A program made the translations under genes and the position numbers. The notes beneath the pieces were generated by a model. The model searched no databases. It was not told the DNA's origin and saw only the letters and a list, made by a program, of their open reading frames with translations. Positions 30,392 through 41,382 of a DNA stretch of 64,000 nt are shown piece after piece. The stretch is from NCBI GenBank assembly GCA_030068145.1, contig JAPJBO010001013.1, positions 1 through 64,000 of the forward strand, in the 5' to 3' direction. Every line of letters begins with the position of its first letter. Position 1 is the first letter of the stretch. The stretch is from Diplonema papillatum (lineage: Eukaryota; Euglenozoa; Diplonemea; Diplonemida; Diplonemidae).

Positions 30392-30827
30392 CAATTTGTC
30401 TTCTTCTTTTAGCATGCAGTTCTTCTTTTAGCACGCAGGTTTAGATTTGGATTCCAATTGTATTCCACCTGAACCCGTTTAGCATTTCCACTTCAGAGAA
30501 GAACACAAGTGTTCCATTTATGTATAATTATTCACTGCAGGGGACGGATGGTCGCAAGAAGAAGAGCGAACTCTTGAAACTGATCAAGGCAGGGATTCCC
30601 AGTACTGCATATTCCACTTATCCACTCGCAGCATACTATTTGGTGGTCCTCCCGTAAGGAATTTCCAGTACTGCCTCAATGTTTACACTTATCCACGCAT
30701 AGCATAGTATGCGGTGGTCCTCCCGTAGCATGTCCAAGCGTACTGGATCACTGTCATGTGCACACTTGTCATTACAGCTCGGCTACTAGAGGCCCCAACC
30801 AGTTGGAGCTTGTCTCCCCAGCAGCCT
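30392..30827. other. 3' flank of gene 1
   Basis: TTCTTCTTTTAGCA(T/C)GCAG is repeated at about 30402 and 30421. A duplication of about 70 bp follows (TTCCAGTACTGC at 30597 and 30663; GGTGGTCCTCCCGTA at 30642 and 30713). No gene was seen. Confidence 0.5.
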
Positions 30828-31230
30828 AGAAAGAAGAAGAAAAAGGCCGCACCTGGTCCAGGAACGTGACGGTCAACCACAGCTTGCAAAGCTTGAGTCA
30901 GAGGCAGCACAGTGCCACAACCCCGTCCGCTCTGCCCTGCGGCTGACCGTCTCGACGAGCTTGTGTTCAGCGCGAGCGCCAAGCCCCAAGGTGCGCCAAG
31001 CCTTGATGCTTTAGTTTGGGAAATCGGTAGCCACTTGACCGGTGGGCCCGTGGCTCTGCAGTACCGCCGATCACGTGAAGCTTGGCTCCCGTGTAGCACG
31101 CTTTCCCTGGTACCTTCCCCAGCAACCTAAAAAAAGAAAAGTCAGGCACGCAACCCCGGTGGACATAGCCAAGAGTCGGAGTTAAGCGTCGAAACTCTCG
31201 GGCATTTACCGCCGCAGCAGAACGACCACA
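30828..31230 (-). repeat. Dispersed repeat family H, copy 3, with trailing segment
   Basis: Full H unit (30828-31110) with a (GAA)n-rich start, plus the trailing segment (AAAAGTCAGGCACGCAACCC through GGAGTTAAGCGTCGAA) also found at 13015-13130. Confidence 0.75.
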
Positions 31231-31516
31231 CCCTACCCAATCCCACACACCCCCTAACGCGTTAGGGGGTCTCACAGCGTTTCACAACAGAGTGCATGAC
31301 GGAGCACCCGAAACGAGCAGCGCCTTTTCACTGTTTTCAAACCCCTTCAACTCTCCCTACTCAAGCCTCTGCGGTCTACCGGAGACCTTTAAATACCGAC
31401 AGGGGATTTGTGTACGTTGCAGATTTAGACCAACGGTATAAATCTTCAAACCGGGGTTGACCGGCAATGTTTTTCCTGTGTGGCTAAAATCACTATTTTC
31501 TATAATATAGGTGGAG
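31231..31516. other. Intergenic, nothing recognised
   Basis: Contains GTTGCAGATTTAGACCAACG (31418), related to the hairpin at 41352. GTTAGGGGGT is an accidental short palindrome. No gene was seen. Confidence 0.45.
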
Positions 31517-32786
31517 ACGATGCCAAAAAGGGGGGGGGGGGGGGGGGTTTGGGCAGATGTTTTCTGGTATAGTCAGATACTGGGCATGTGGGGTATAGGA
31601 CCCATACCCCCCCAGAAACCATGTTTTCGGGCCGATTTTGGGGTTCAATGCCCTCGGAGAACCTTTTTCTGAGCGCAAAACTCAGTTGTTGTGGACTTTG
31701 AGGCCCCAGGTAGGGTTACGACTGCACAATGGCTACGGCGGCAGCACCCATCCAGAACAGGAACTTAACTCTGTTCTCAGAATGCGTGACTCGTAAATGC
31801 GTTTCGTTCGAAGAATTGGCTCAAAAATTTGCAAGGCAAGACGCACACGAAGTACGATAGGTCACAGGGCTCCATGCGGAGACACTTTAGAGCGACGAGA
31901 GCCTTTCTGATGAAAGCTGCAGGAGTTGACCCGATTGCGCCCGGGGTCTCTGTACAGAGGGCGACCGACAAAGGTGACCCATGAGGCAGCAGGCATTCGA
32001 CGATCTCGTGGAGGCAACCACCGACGTCGTGGGTCACGGAAACACTGTCGTGCACAAGACGTTCGTCGCACAAATCCTTCTAGCACAGGCTGGTGGACGA
32101 AGAAGGCCAACTAACGGCAAAGGTGTCGTACACCACGTACCGCCAGCTACGTGGTGCCCGGTTCGAACACCTGGCCGGACGTGTGCGACACCTGCAGAAG
32201 GGAACACGATTAACCATCGCCTTCGTGAGGTTACCAGCAGCAAACTCACTTCTTTCGATCCGACAAGCCGATTTCTGCCAATAAAAGTTGCCAATACTGC
32301 CAGAAGAACCTGGGGTCAGCTTTTTTAACAACCAGGGGCCTCGCCTCCTTGATGATTGATTTGCGTTGGACGACAGGTGACTCGATCCAACTTGGGGAAC
32401 TGTTTTAGCTGGTGTACAGTGGGTTTCACACTGGATTTGCGGGTGTCACACTGGATTCCGCACTGGATTTTTGGATGTCAGTGGATTTCACGCTGGATTT
32501 GCGGGTGTGGCACACTGGATCTAGCAGGTGTGCCCACGCCCGACACTTTGGCCGCACAGTTAACACCCCCACACGATGCTGGAGTGCACCGTGCGGGGCC
32601 TCGAAACCCACAGAAACAGAGTTTTGCGCTCAGAAAAAGGTTCTCCGAGGGCATTTGGCCCCAAAACCGGCCCGAAAAAATGGTTTCTGGGGGGATATGG
32701 GTCCCATACCCCACATGCCCAGTATCTTACTATGCCATAAAACATCTGCCCAAACCCCCCCCCCCCCCCCCCTTTTGGCATCGTAC
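31517..32786. mobile_element. Non-autonomous inverted-repeat element with 18-G ends
   Basis: Arms of about 190 bp (31517-31707 and 32595-32786) are inverted copies of each other. Each begins at its outer end GATGCCAAAA, followed by a run of 18 G, then GGGCAGATGTTTT(C/A)TGG and GGGCATGTGGGGTAT. The 887-bp interior has no transposase; its only sizeable ORFs (up to 115 codons) are unrecognised, and 32425-32530 is a small tandem array of CTGGATTTGCGGGTGT words. Long arms and no gene suggest a MITE or Mutator-like derivative. Relatives of one arm lie at 21880-22090 and 48030-48195. Confidence 0.7.
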
Positions 32787-32790
32787 CATA

Positions 32791-33722
32791 TATTTTCCTC
32801 GGGGAAATAACTCTCCCGAGCCGGGAGGCGAGGGAGAAAAAAACCACTGAGGGGGAAAAAATGGCCCGAGGGCCACTGTCCCGGTATTTCCCCGAGGGAT
32901 GGTATTTTTTTACCGGCTGGCGGACTTTTATTCCCGAGTAGTAGTAAGAATGACGGCTGCCTGTTTCATCCGTTGGTCGCGCCTTGCCGGCATCAACAGA
33001 CGCCTCCATGAAGCCCTGAATGTCGTCAGGAGAGAAGGTGTTCGCGGTCTTCTTCTTGTGGCCAGTTTGCCACTTTTTCAGCAGGATCGGGATCTTGGGA
33101 ACTCGTTGCGAAGATTGATGTTCCACTCCGATGCAAGGCAGCTGGTCAGCATTGACTGGTACGACCACAAGGTGCTGGCCGCAAACCCATCCTCTTTCTT
33201 GTTTTCTGAAGTATCCCATCAAGTCCTTCTCCGTGGGGCGACGGGTCCTCTTTCCATTCTTGAATCTCCGGATCCCACAGTGCGCAAGGAAGCTGTCAAA
33301 CACCCATGTGTAGCGCTCCTTGCTAGCCTCCGGCAACAGCTCTTTGAAGGGTTCTGGAAACTCGCTTCGTGCTCGCTTCGGCATTTTGTTGTTTTTTTCG
33401 TCCTGAAGATGGGTTTTAGGGGTGGTTCTGCCTGGGGTTTCTCCTCCCAGGGTCTCATGCTATTGTACTTAGTCAGATTTAGAGTTCCAGGGAAAAAAAT
33501 TCCCTTATTTCCCTGCATCCTTGCTGTACGAGGAACGAAACGTCCGCCAGCCGGTAAAAATATATATTTTCCTCGGGGAAATAACAGGGCTTTTTTCCCC
33601 CGAAGTGGTTTTTTCTCCCGAGCCGGGAGGCGAGGGAGAAAAAACCACTGAGGGGGAAAAAATGGCCCGAGGGATGTTTTTCTCCCGAGCCGGGAGGCGA
33701 GGGAGAAAAACATCCCGAGGGC
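32791..33722 (-). mobile_element. Inverted-repeat element A carrying tyrosine-recombinase 5' half
   Basis: The core inverted repeat TTTACCGGCTGGCGGAC (about 32910-32926) returns inverted at 33541-33558. On both sides, moving outward, come the words CCTCGGGGAAATA, CCCGAGCCGGGAGGCGAGGG and CCACTGAGGGGGAAAAAA. The arms therefore extend well beyond the core and end near 32791 and 33722. The interior holds a minus-strand ORF start (33384) and its upstream region. The right arm also serves as the left arm of element B. Confidence 0.6.
32945..33384 (-). pseudogene. Crypton-like tyrosine recombinase, N-terminal part
   Basis: From the ATG at 33384 downward, about 146 codons read as the DNA-binding N-terminal half of a Crypton-type tyrosine recombinase: LLPEASKERYTWVFDSFLAH, TEKDLMGYFRKQ, then LLKKWQTGHKKKTANTFSPD. 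The pattern (helical core-binding domain, then a Lys-rich linker before the catalytic domain) is the family's. The frame then runs into the terminal repeat arm near 32945, so the catalytic domain with its Arg/His/Tyr residues is missing. Function is lost. The identification rests on pattern memory. Confidence 0.6.
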
Positions 33723-34465
33723 CACTGCCCCAGTATTTCCCCGAGGAATGGTATTTTTTTACCGGCTGGCGGACTTTTATTCCCGAGAACGCGTGCTGTT
33801 CATGACCTGGCTCGTGATGCGCTTCGCTGTGCTACCTTGAACGTGTTTCTGTGCTGTGTATGTCAGGGTGAACGGTGAAGAAATCGAAATAAGTGCATAG
33901 TTCTGTTAGAAGAAAATGATGACGTTCTTCAAATGATAGCATTCAGCGGAGAAGACAAACAGGCTCAGCAGAGCGGAAGCTCACTATTCTTATCGTTCTT
34001 GACCTCGACAACAATTCTTACAGTCACATTGACATCATTCTTGTTCTCGCTCACTTCTTTTGTAGACTTATTTGTGTCAGACACAGAGGGCTCGCTTTTG
34101 ACAGTGGTTTGCGTGGGGGCCTGAGCAACAACTGCACCCTGTGTTGGATGAATCATGTTTGCCATTGCGGTAACCGAGCGGTCTGTCTGGTCGATGTACC
34201 TTGCCGCGGTCTTTTCACACTTCCATCCAAAGTGTGTTTTCAACTGTTCCACAGATTTGTTGTTTTTTTTTCGTCCTGAAGATAGGTTTTAGTGGTGGTT
34301 CTGCTTGGGTTTGCTCCTCCCAGGGTCTCCTGCTATTGTACTTAGTCAGATTTTGAGTTCCAGGGAAAAAAATTCCCTTATTTCCCTGGTAGGGAAATAA
34401 CGGACCTTATTTCCCTGCAACTTTGCTGTACGAGGGAAGAAAAGTCCGCCAGCCGGTAAAAAGTA
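33640..34465 (-). mobile_element. Inverted-repeat element B carrying tyrosine-recombinase 3' end
   Basis: Bounded by TTTACCGGCTGGCGGACTTT (33758) and its inverse AAAGTCCGCCAGCCGGTAAA (34441). 34253-34390 is a near copy of 33385-33510, the region upstream of the ORF in element A (GTCAGATTT(A/T)GAGTTCCAGG). Element B thus has the same 5' region, but internal sequence has been deleted so that it joins directly to the recombinase C-terminus. Confidence 0.6.
33965..34252 (-). pseudogene. Crypton-like tyrosine recombinase, C-terminal part
   Basis: 95 codons on the minus strand begin LKTHFGWKCEKTAARYIDQT, which resembles the last conserved block of tyrosine recombinases, with the catalytic Tyr in ARYID. 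A Ser/Thr/Val-rich tail follows. The rest of the catalytic domain is absent. Its order relative to the N-terminal part at 33384 is wrong for a single minus-strand gene, so these are two separate deletion derivatives. Confidence 0.6.
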
Positions 34466-34734
34466 TTTTTCACAAGATTCGTGCATATCGCCAAGACTTG
34501 TGGAGCTGGAGCTGGGCAAGGAGCTCTTGACACGACGCTTTGTCGGAATCCACACTTGCTTTTGTCACCTATTGTGCAGTTTTTTGCCACAGGAGTGCAC
34601 CAGCAGTTGGCGGGAAACTTTTACTTTTTGGCGGGAAATCGTACTTTTTGGCGGGACGTAAAGTAACTTTATTTCCCGCAAACCGTTTTTTACCGTCCCG
34701 GGAACTATGGATCGATACATCGGGAGGAGGAAGA

Positions 34735-35012
34735 AGAAGAAAAATAAAAAACGAAAAAGAAAAACGCCGCACCTGGTCCAGGAACGTGACGGTCAACCAC
34801 AGCTTGCAAAGCATGAGTCGGAGGCAGCACAGTGCCACAACCCCGTCCGCTCTGCCCTGCGGCTGACCGTCTCGACGAGTTTGTGTTTCAGCGCGAGCGC
34901 CAAGCCCCGGTGCGCCAAGCCTTGATGCTTTAGCCACTCCCGTGGTTCTGCAGCACCGCCGAACACGTGAAGCTTGGCTTCCGTGTAGCAGGCTTTCCCT
35001 CTGGTACCATGA
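34735..35012 (-). repeat. Dispersed repeat family H, copy 4
   Basis: Same unit as 11515-11845 with an A-rich start (34725-34765) and a deletion in the middle (after GCCTTGATGCTTTAG). The inverted-repeat element at 35021 begins just after its end. Confidence 0.75.
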
Positions 35013-35020
35013 CCGGGGTC

Positions 35021-35908
35021 CGCTCGTGGCTCGGGGTTGCAAACCCCCCCTCGGGCCTCCCTCGGGACTAAAACCGACACCTCGACAAAATAAACGGAAA
35101 TTATCTTGCCGAATAAATGATTTTATTGGGAAAACTAAATTCCCGAGGGTGGAAACAAAACATCGTTGCTTGGACGGCGTGAAATTTTGATAAGTCGCGG
35201 GGAGTTGATGTGGTGTTAGTTTGCAACGCGAGTGCTCGGCCGCTTGCACATGCACAGCAGGCGATCAGCAGATGAACTCAGACAGCTGGAATCCAGTGTG
35301 CTCAGGCAGACCCACAGATGTTCTTGCAACGAGACTCAAGCACACTGAATCGGTACAAGTTTTCTACGCACTTGGACCTGGAATTCAGCATGGGTGAGTT
35401 CGCTGGCGGTGAACTTCATCTGACACTTACTGGGCTGGAGCGTTCACGGGAGGGGTTTTCTTCACAGGCCTTTGAGCACCGAGGATGAGACACCAATGAA
35501 TTCGGCTCAAAACGAGCTCAAAACACGAAAAAAAATTTTGCGAGGGGTCTCCCCTACAGATTTCTCTGTATAACCCCCACGCAAAAATAAACGTTTATTT
35601 TTTTCGCGATACAAAATAAATTTCGTTTATTTTTTTCACCTGAAAATGGCTGGCGGCACAAAATAAATGCTGCCACACGAAATAAATTCCAAAAATAAAC
35701 TCGTTTATTTTTCCGGCCTGTGTAAACACAATGGAATCCTGCCAAAAATAAACGAAATTTATCGTCACGCTCCGCAAGCAATTTCCACCAGAGAGGGAAT
35801 TTATTTTTCCCAATAAATGCTTATTATTCGGCCGAATAAATATCGTTTATTTCACCGAGGGGTCGTTTTTAGTCCCGAGGGAGGGTTTTCAACCCCGAGC
35901 CCCGAGCG
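35021..35908. mobile_element. Non-autonomous element with about 120-bp inverted arms and AATAAA arrays
   Basis: The left arm from CGCTCGTGGCTCGGGGTTG (35021) is mirrored by the right arm ending at 35908. Both contain CCTCCCTCGGGACTAAAA, AAATAAACG and TTTATTGGGAAAA, allowing for small indels. AATAAAC words continue inward from the right arm (35585-35760), often as palindromes around AAACGTTTATTT. The interior (35145-35540) has no transposase. No target duplication is evident. Confidence 0.7.
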
Positions 35909-37140
35909 AAAAGTAAGAACACGTCTTTGTAACTGATAGCACTAACGCAAGGGAATGTTGAGTGACTTGAATTTTTCTTTGAACCAACCACACCCTGAAG
36001 GCTGTGTGAAGTTCTCTAATCGACTTTCGTGGTGTATCAACTCCCTCAGTGAAACTGCGATATTTACACTGGCGCTGGATGGGCAGACCCATGTGATACA
36101 AGCTGCGGAGGTGTGTCAGCTCCGCCCCGAGCCACCGAAACGAAAGCGCCGGCCAAAGCGCCTCAGAACCACCCCCCACAAACGGCCAATCTGCAAACCC
36201 CTGGAACCTCTGAACTGATACCCTGCTTCTATCAGCAAATAACGCTAGAAAAAAAAGCGCAGCTACCCATTGGTTCTACCGTACCTTATTACGTGCTTGA
36301 AGCTACCACATGGAATGTGAGATGCTCTAGGACTAGGGTCACCCATACCACAGAGCACAGTAGATTACCCGGCACACACACAGTGGATCTCGCGAAGGCG
36401 CTCGAAGTCTCCGTACAACTGCTTCGACGCGGATTTGATTAGCGCCGAAGACGTCGAAAAGCACAAAATGTACGACAACAGCCCCCAGAAGGTGGTTGAC
36501 AATCCGACCTTCACGCGGCCAATGTAATTCCGCCAGTTGGCGCTGGGCCCGCTGGCCGTGGCGGGTTTACAAGGCGAGTTGCTTGCCGGATGGATGCGGG
36601 CAAGCATTGCCGCACTGTGGCTGGTCTTTGTAAGGGCTGCCTTGATGTAACTTTGATCAAACTCGCACTAAGCTGAAACTATCGTAGGCTATCACAGGAA
36701 TTTATGGTGGCACGACGACACGGTACGATCAAAGAGGTAGTCACCTAGTGACTAATGCAGGCCATCGCTACAGATATTCTGCATTTTAATGTCAACAATT
36801 ACTCTATCAGCAGTCTATCAGCAGTCTATCAGCAGTCTATCAGCAGTTTATCGGAAGTCTATCGGCGGGGGTTGGATCTATCCCGATAGCCAGTTTTCTG
36901 CTCGAAGGGTTGTGGGTAGAAGTAGTTCCAATAAATAGTTTTCAACCAAACACATGCGGCGTGAGCTCGCTTGCCTCGCATGCACAAGCCAAACGTCCAG
37001 GCACCGCCATTCAAAGAAAATAAGCAATCACAGCGGATGCCCCCTTCAGCTGCGCGTGTCTCTGCTGGCTCTGAGCTTCTTCGCTCCTGCTTTCGCGGAA
37101 GAACGAAGCTCACGCCCAGCTTCTGCACTCATGCAAGCGC
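35909..37140. other. Possible exon fragment and spacer
   Basis: The + strand frame ending at 36442 has a protein-like stretch (about 36195-36440: ELIPCFYQQITLEKKAQL...), with no recognised family. 36803-36866 is a tandem of TCTATCAGCAG (about five units). A frame near 37070 has a signal-peptide-like LLALSFFAPAFA. Nothing firm could be called. Confidence 0.35.
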
Positions 37141-37440
37141 ACGGACGTGTGGATTTCCACACGTTAAGTGTTTCGGGATTTTTTTCTTAGCCACACGCGA
37201 CGTGTGAGGAAGCTGAACCGCCTGAGTAGGACCTTCTGATCAGGATCATTTGCCAATTTGCCACCTGACACCACGTCCAGGATTTGGGCTCAGGGTAGTG
37301 CGGTCAACGAAATCTCTCGTTTCCCTTTTCTACTTTCTCCTACTCTCGCGGTGTACGGTTTCCCACGTGTGCTTCCACGTGTGGACCTACAGGTAGGTCC
37401 ACATGCAGGGGAGTCTAGGCCCGGTCGGTCTGACAAGTCG
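37141..37440. repeat. Palindrome words and family A copy 2
   Basis: ACGTGTGGATTTCCACACGT (37146) is a stem-loop like that at 6096. Family A copy 2 follows (37190-37365), then CACGTGTGGACC and AGGTAGGTCCACATGCAGGG, resembling 6150-6200. Confidence 0.65.
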
Positions 37441-37592
37441 CCAAGGCCGCACAGCCAAGTGTCGGCGACACTTGGCGGTAGTGAGCGTAAGCCCTGGTCA
37501 ACAGCGAGCTGCCACACCGAATGGGCGTAGTATACCTGCACCAGCGTTGCGATGATCTGCCAGCATGATGGCAAAGTCTCTTTTTTTCTTTT

Positions 37593-38070
37593 TTTGTATA
37601 AGCACCTGCTTTGTAGGAAATGCTTGAGGGTCTCGGAGACTGCCAGTCGCGATAGATCAAAGGAGGTAAATGTGCTGTAGCCACACGAAACACAGGTAAA
37701 TCTGGGTTTAGTGGCGGGCGTAAGCGTTCAACAAGCGCTAGCTTGGAAGGAAATGCTCGACGATGCTGCCAGACAAAGAACAGAAGGGATTCCCAAGTGC
37801 TGCAACTACCGAACCACGTGTTGAACGGACGTGAGGTTATGCGGATCTACCCCTACACGACTAAGCACACAAACACAACGGGTCAAAGTCCTGAGTGAGA
37901 AAACAACACACGGATGGTGTAAGCGAAGAACAAGATTGTGTTTGCATTGTATTTGCCCCTCTACCTCTATAGCGAAGAACAAATCAGATTGTGTTTGCAT
38001 TGTATTTGCCCCTCTACCTTTATATGTCCTCCCTTCCATTCCGAGTCAAAGCAGCTACGTCGAGTATTTT
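37593..38070 (+). repeat. Family D copy 2 joined to family B copy 4
   Basis: D (37593-37730) runs without a break into B (37731-38070). B contains a tandem duplication of about 50 bp (AGCGAAGAACAA at 37921 and 37972; TGCATTGTATTTGCCCCTCT twice). Confidence 0.75.
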
Positions 38071-38329
38071 CGTGTATCACAAACCGGATCGCCCCTTGGA
38101 TTCTAGTTTTCCAGGCGCCGAGCCGTTGCATAAGAGTCTGCGACATAACAAGACATGCTTCCCCTCCTTTTTTTTTTGTCGTATAAGATCTTAGAAGATT
38201 AATACTATTCCGACGAGAACGAACACTTGCACAAAGGTTATTACCCCGTAGCTCCCGAGAAAAACACAGTAATTTACCCCTCGCTTGTAGTGCGCACAAG
38301 CAAAAGACAGCGCCGAACTAAATTTTTCT
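38071..38329. other. Intergenic, nothing recognised
   Basis: A short match to 13740 (TTATTACCCCGT). No gene was seen. Confidence 0.45.
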
Positions 38330-38915
<586 letters not shown>

Positions 38916-39364
38916 TTTCCCTCGCGAACCGAAGTCACCTACGTATACAGAGGTACGATCTCCCCCCAGGGCTTTTGTTAATTCAAAAAATCCTTCTCCG
39001 ACCAAAAGAAGTGGCTAGTTTCCCAGTTTGCGCTTCGCAGTTAGCGAAGCAGAAACAGCAGTCACTTTGCCAGCCCATTGACCTGGACACTTTCTTCCTG
39101 ACCCATGTCCAATTGCTGCTGACACGGAAACCTTCTCCACTTCGGCCTTCCATGTTCTCCATTGAATACTCGCTACTACAACCAAGATCTGCACTCATCC
39201 ACCCTCCATCGAGGCTCGCGCCAACGACTTCGCGGCGTGGACCACGCACTCCTACGCACGCCTGGCTTTGTGATACCAGTACGCACAACATCCATTTTCG
39301 GGACCGGTGCATTTCCTGAAGCTCAGAGGTACAGACGCGTGCTTCCTGAGGGAGTTTGCACTGG
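38916..39364. other. Intergenic, nothing firm
   Basis: A minus-strand 136-codon ORF (38983-39393) looks composition-driven. No recognised product. Confidence 0.4.
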
Positions 39365-39620
39365 GTAGTGTATGGTGGTTGTGTGTACCCCACGAGTATG
39401 TGTAGCGGTAGATACCACCAGCTGCTACCTGCTCAGCATCCCTGATACCTACGAGGCTACCACAGCATACCACGATACCACGATAGGTGCTAGTGGATGG
39501 TGGGTTGTGTGTACACATCCACAATTATGGTGTAGCGGTGGATACCACCAGCTGCTACCTACTCAGCATCCCTGATACCTACGAGGTGATGATACCGAGG
39601 TGCTGTGGATACCACCACAT
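39365..39620. repeat. Tandem duplication, about 130 bp unit
   Basis: GATACCACCAGCTGCTACCT and CAGCATCCCTGATACCTACG occur at about 39411 and 39541, each preceded by GTGTAGCGGT and followed by CACGATAG words. Confidence 0.8.
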
Positions 39621-40515
39621 ACACCTACACCACGATAGGGGAGTGGGAGGTGCCTCACCAAACTTTTCGGGAGGCTCCTCAACTGGTCTTGGTCTCCTGC
39701 TTACTAATGCTGATGATGTTGTGCACGATCGGAAGTTCTACCACGTCATCCTCTCTCTGCATCGTCCTCGAGTCTCCTCGCCAGCTCGGTTTGGGCTTAC
39801 GACAACACCAGTGGACTCGACAAAGTGCTGCTAGCACTTCCGAATACTGTGCCCGCACCCAGTCATACGGGTTGGTCATTTTTGCGCACGAAGGACAAAA
39901 GTGAAACAGACCGAAGCCACCGGAAGACGGGGGAACAAACATACAAAGGGTATCCTTGGGAACTATCATGGAACCAGAATGGCTTGGACGGTGACCCCAT
40001 CCCCTGCACGTCCATCCCACCCCCTCCCCAAACATTAAACTAAGATTTTCCTCTACAGCACCAGAAAGCCGAAAAGCATCCATCGTCAAGAAAGTTGTCG
40101 ACAACGAAAAGAAAAAAAGCGGAATCGAAAATGGAGCATGAACGCTGCATTCCCGCGAAGAAGATTTGATGCTAGCGTCAAACTTACATGAGAGGCAAGA
40201 TTTTTCCTGAACACGAAACTAAGATCCCCCCCCCAAGAATCTCTTTTCCTCTCCAGCCTTGAGCAATACATTGCTTTCGACAGTGAAGGCGCCCTTCACC
40301 CTCAGCAGGCTTGCCCTGAACTTCTGTTTCGTCCTCCACATACATACACGCAAGCAAAGCATTCTTGCGTACTTGTTCGCTCAGAAAGTAGCTGCCTGCC
40401 TTTTTGCAAAGAAAGTGCAAGCAACAATATAACACCCGCAAATTCGCAAACCCGCATCGCTTCGAATGTACGAAGGAACACAACGCTTTGATCAAGGCTT
40501 TGGTTGAACTAAAAC
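39621..40515. other. Intergenic, nothing recognised
   Basis: No gene or matched repeat beyond short words (GCTAGCGTCAAACTTACATG near 40170, like 38655). ORFs are short and unfamiliar. Confidence 0.45.
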
Positions 40516-41180
40516 TTTTTTTGCTTGCATTCTTATGTGCTTGTGGAGCAGAAGCTCACGCCCAGCCTTCTACGGGCTCGAACACCGCCCCTTCCTCCCT
40601 CCTCCTTCGTTTCCCTCAAGGTCTGGCCTCTCTCCTGCCGGATCACATGCCCGTGCTCCACATGAAAGTCTCTCTAGCTCGAAACCCGAACAACAGCGAA
40701 TATCAAAGAACTCACGTAAAAGGGCGGGCCCGAACGTGGCCCAATGACATATTCGTAGCCAGCTGCGCCGCGCTTTTTTCGGAGAGCATCCATGGGCCAT
40801 GGGGTGCCCCTATAGTAGAACACGATGCATGAAAATGAGGCTCATACTGTAGGGAATAGTTGACTAGTCTTGAGTTTGTGTCTAACCACGATCGTGGGAG
40901 TCGGGGGAACTTCACATGCGAGAAAAAGCGCGGAATTCATGCATCTTTTCTCCAGATGGGACTAGCAGGTCGAAGCCCATATTCCAAGCCCTTCTGCACT
41001 ATGACAGCACGCAGGACGGAAATCCACCTTCTGGTCTCTGTTTGCTGCTCAGCATGCCGTGGCGTGTGAGGCTGGGTTGGCGTGAGAGAAGGTGCAGTAG
41101 GGGCGGTCTGACAAGGTCCTGTTGACCCCAACTGCAGAACCCAAGGGATTAGTTTATTGCGTTTTCCCGACGATTTCTTT
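40516..41180 (+). repeat. Segmental duplication K, copy 1
   Basis: About 660 bp are directly repeated at 58481-59175 with roughly nine in ten bases identical by eye and several indels. The 5' end contains a frame for a hydrophobic segment followed by GAEAHAQPSTGSNTAPSS, also present in copy 2. Here the open frame from ATG 40404 lacks a good start for it, so this copy is probably non-functional. Confidence 0.8.
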
Positions 41181-41275
41181 TCCCCGGTAAACGGGACCGG
41201 TGTGGAAGTCCCTCGTTTGTTTGTAAAGATTGCTCCGTCCTTCTCCCTGACTTGTTCCCGGAGTAGGATGGCACA

Positions 41276-41325
<50 letters not shown>
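41276..41325. repeat. (CTA)n microsatellite
   Basis: About 16 units of ACT/CTA between GGCACATA and CCACCCCGG. The flanking word CACATACTACTAC is shared with 14.26 and 19.83 kb. Confidence 0.9.
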
Positions 41326-41330
<5 letters not shown>

Positions 41331-41351
41331 CCGGTTTGCAACCCCGGTTTG

Positions 41352-41382
41352 CAGATTTAGACCGTTTGGTCTAAATCTGCAA
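41352..41382. repeat. Perfect hairpin
   Basis: CAGATTTAGACC, a GTTT loop, then GGTCTAAATCTG: a 12-bp stem with a 4-base loop. A one-armed relative, inverted, lies at 31418-31450 and shares the neighbouring AACCCCGGTTTG. Confidence 0.8.
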
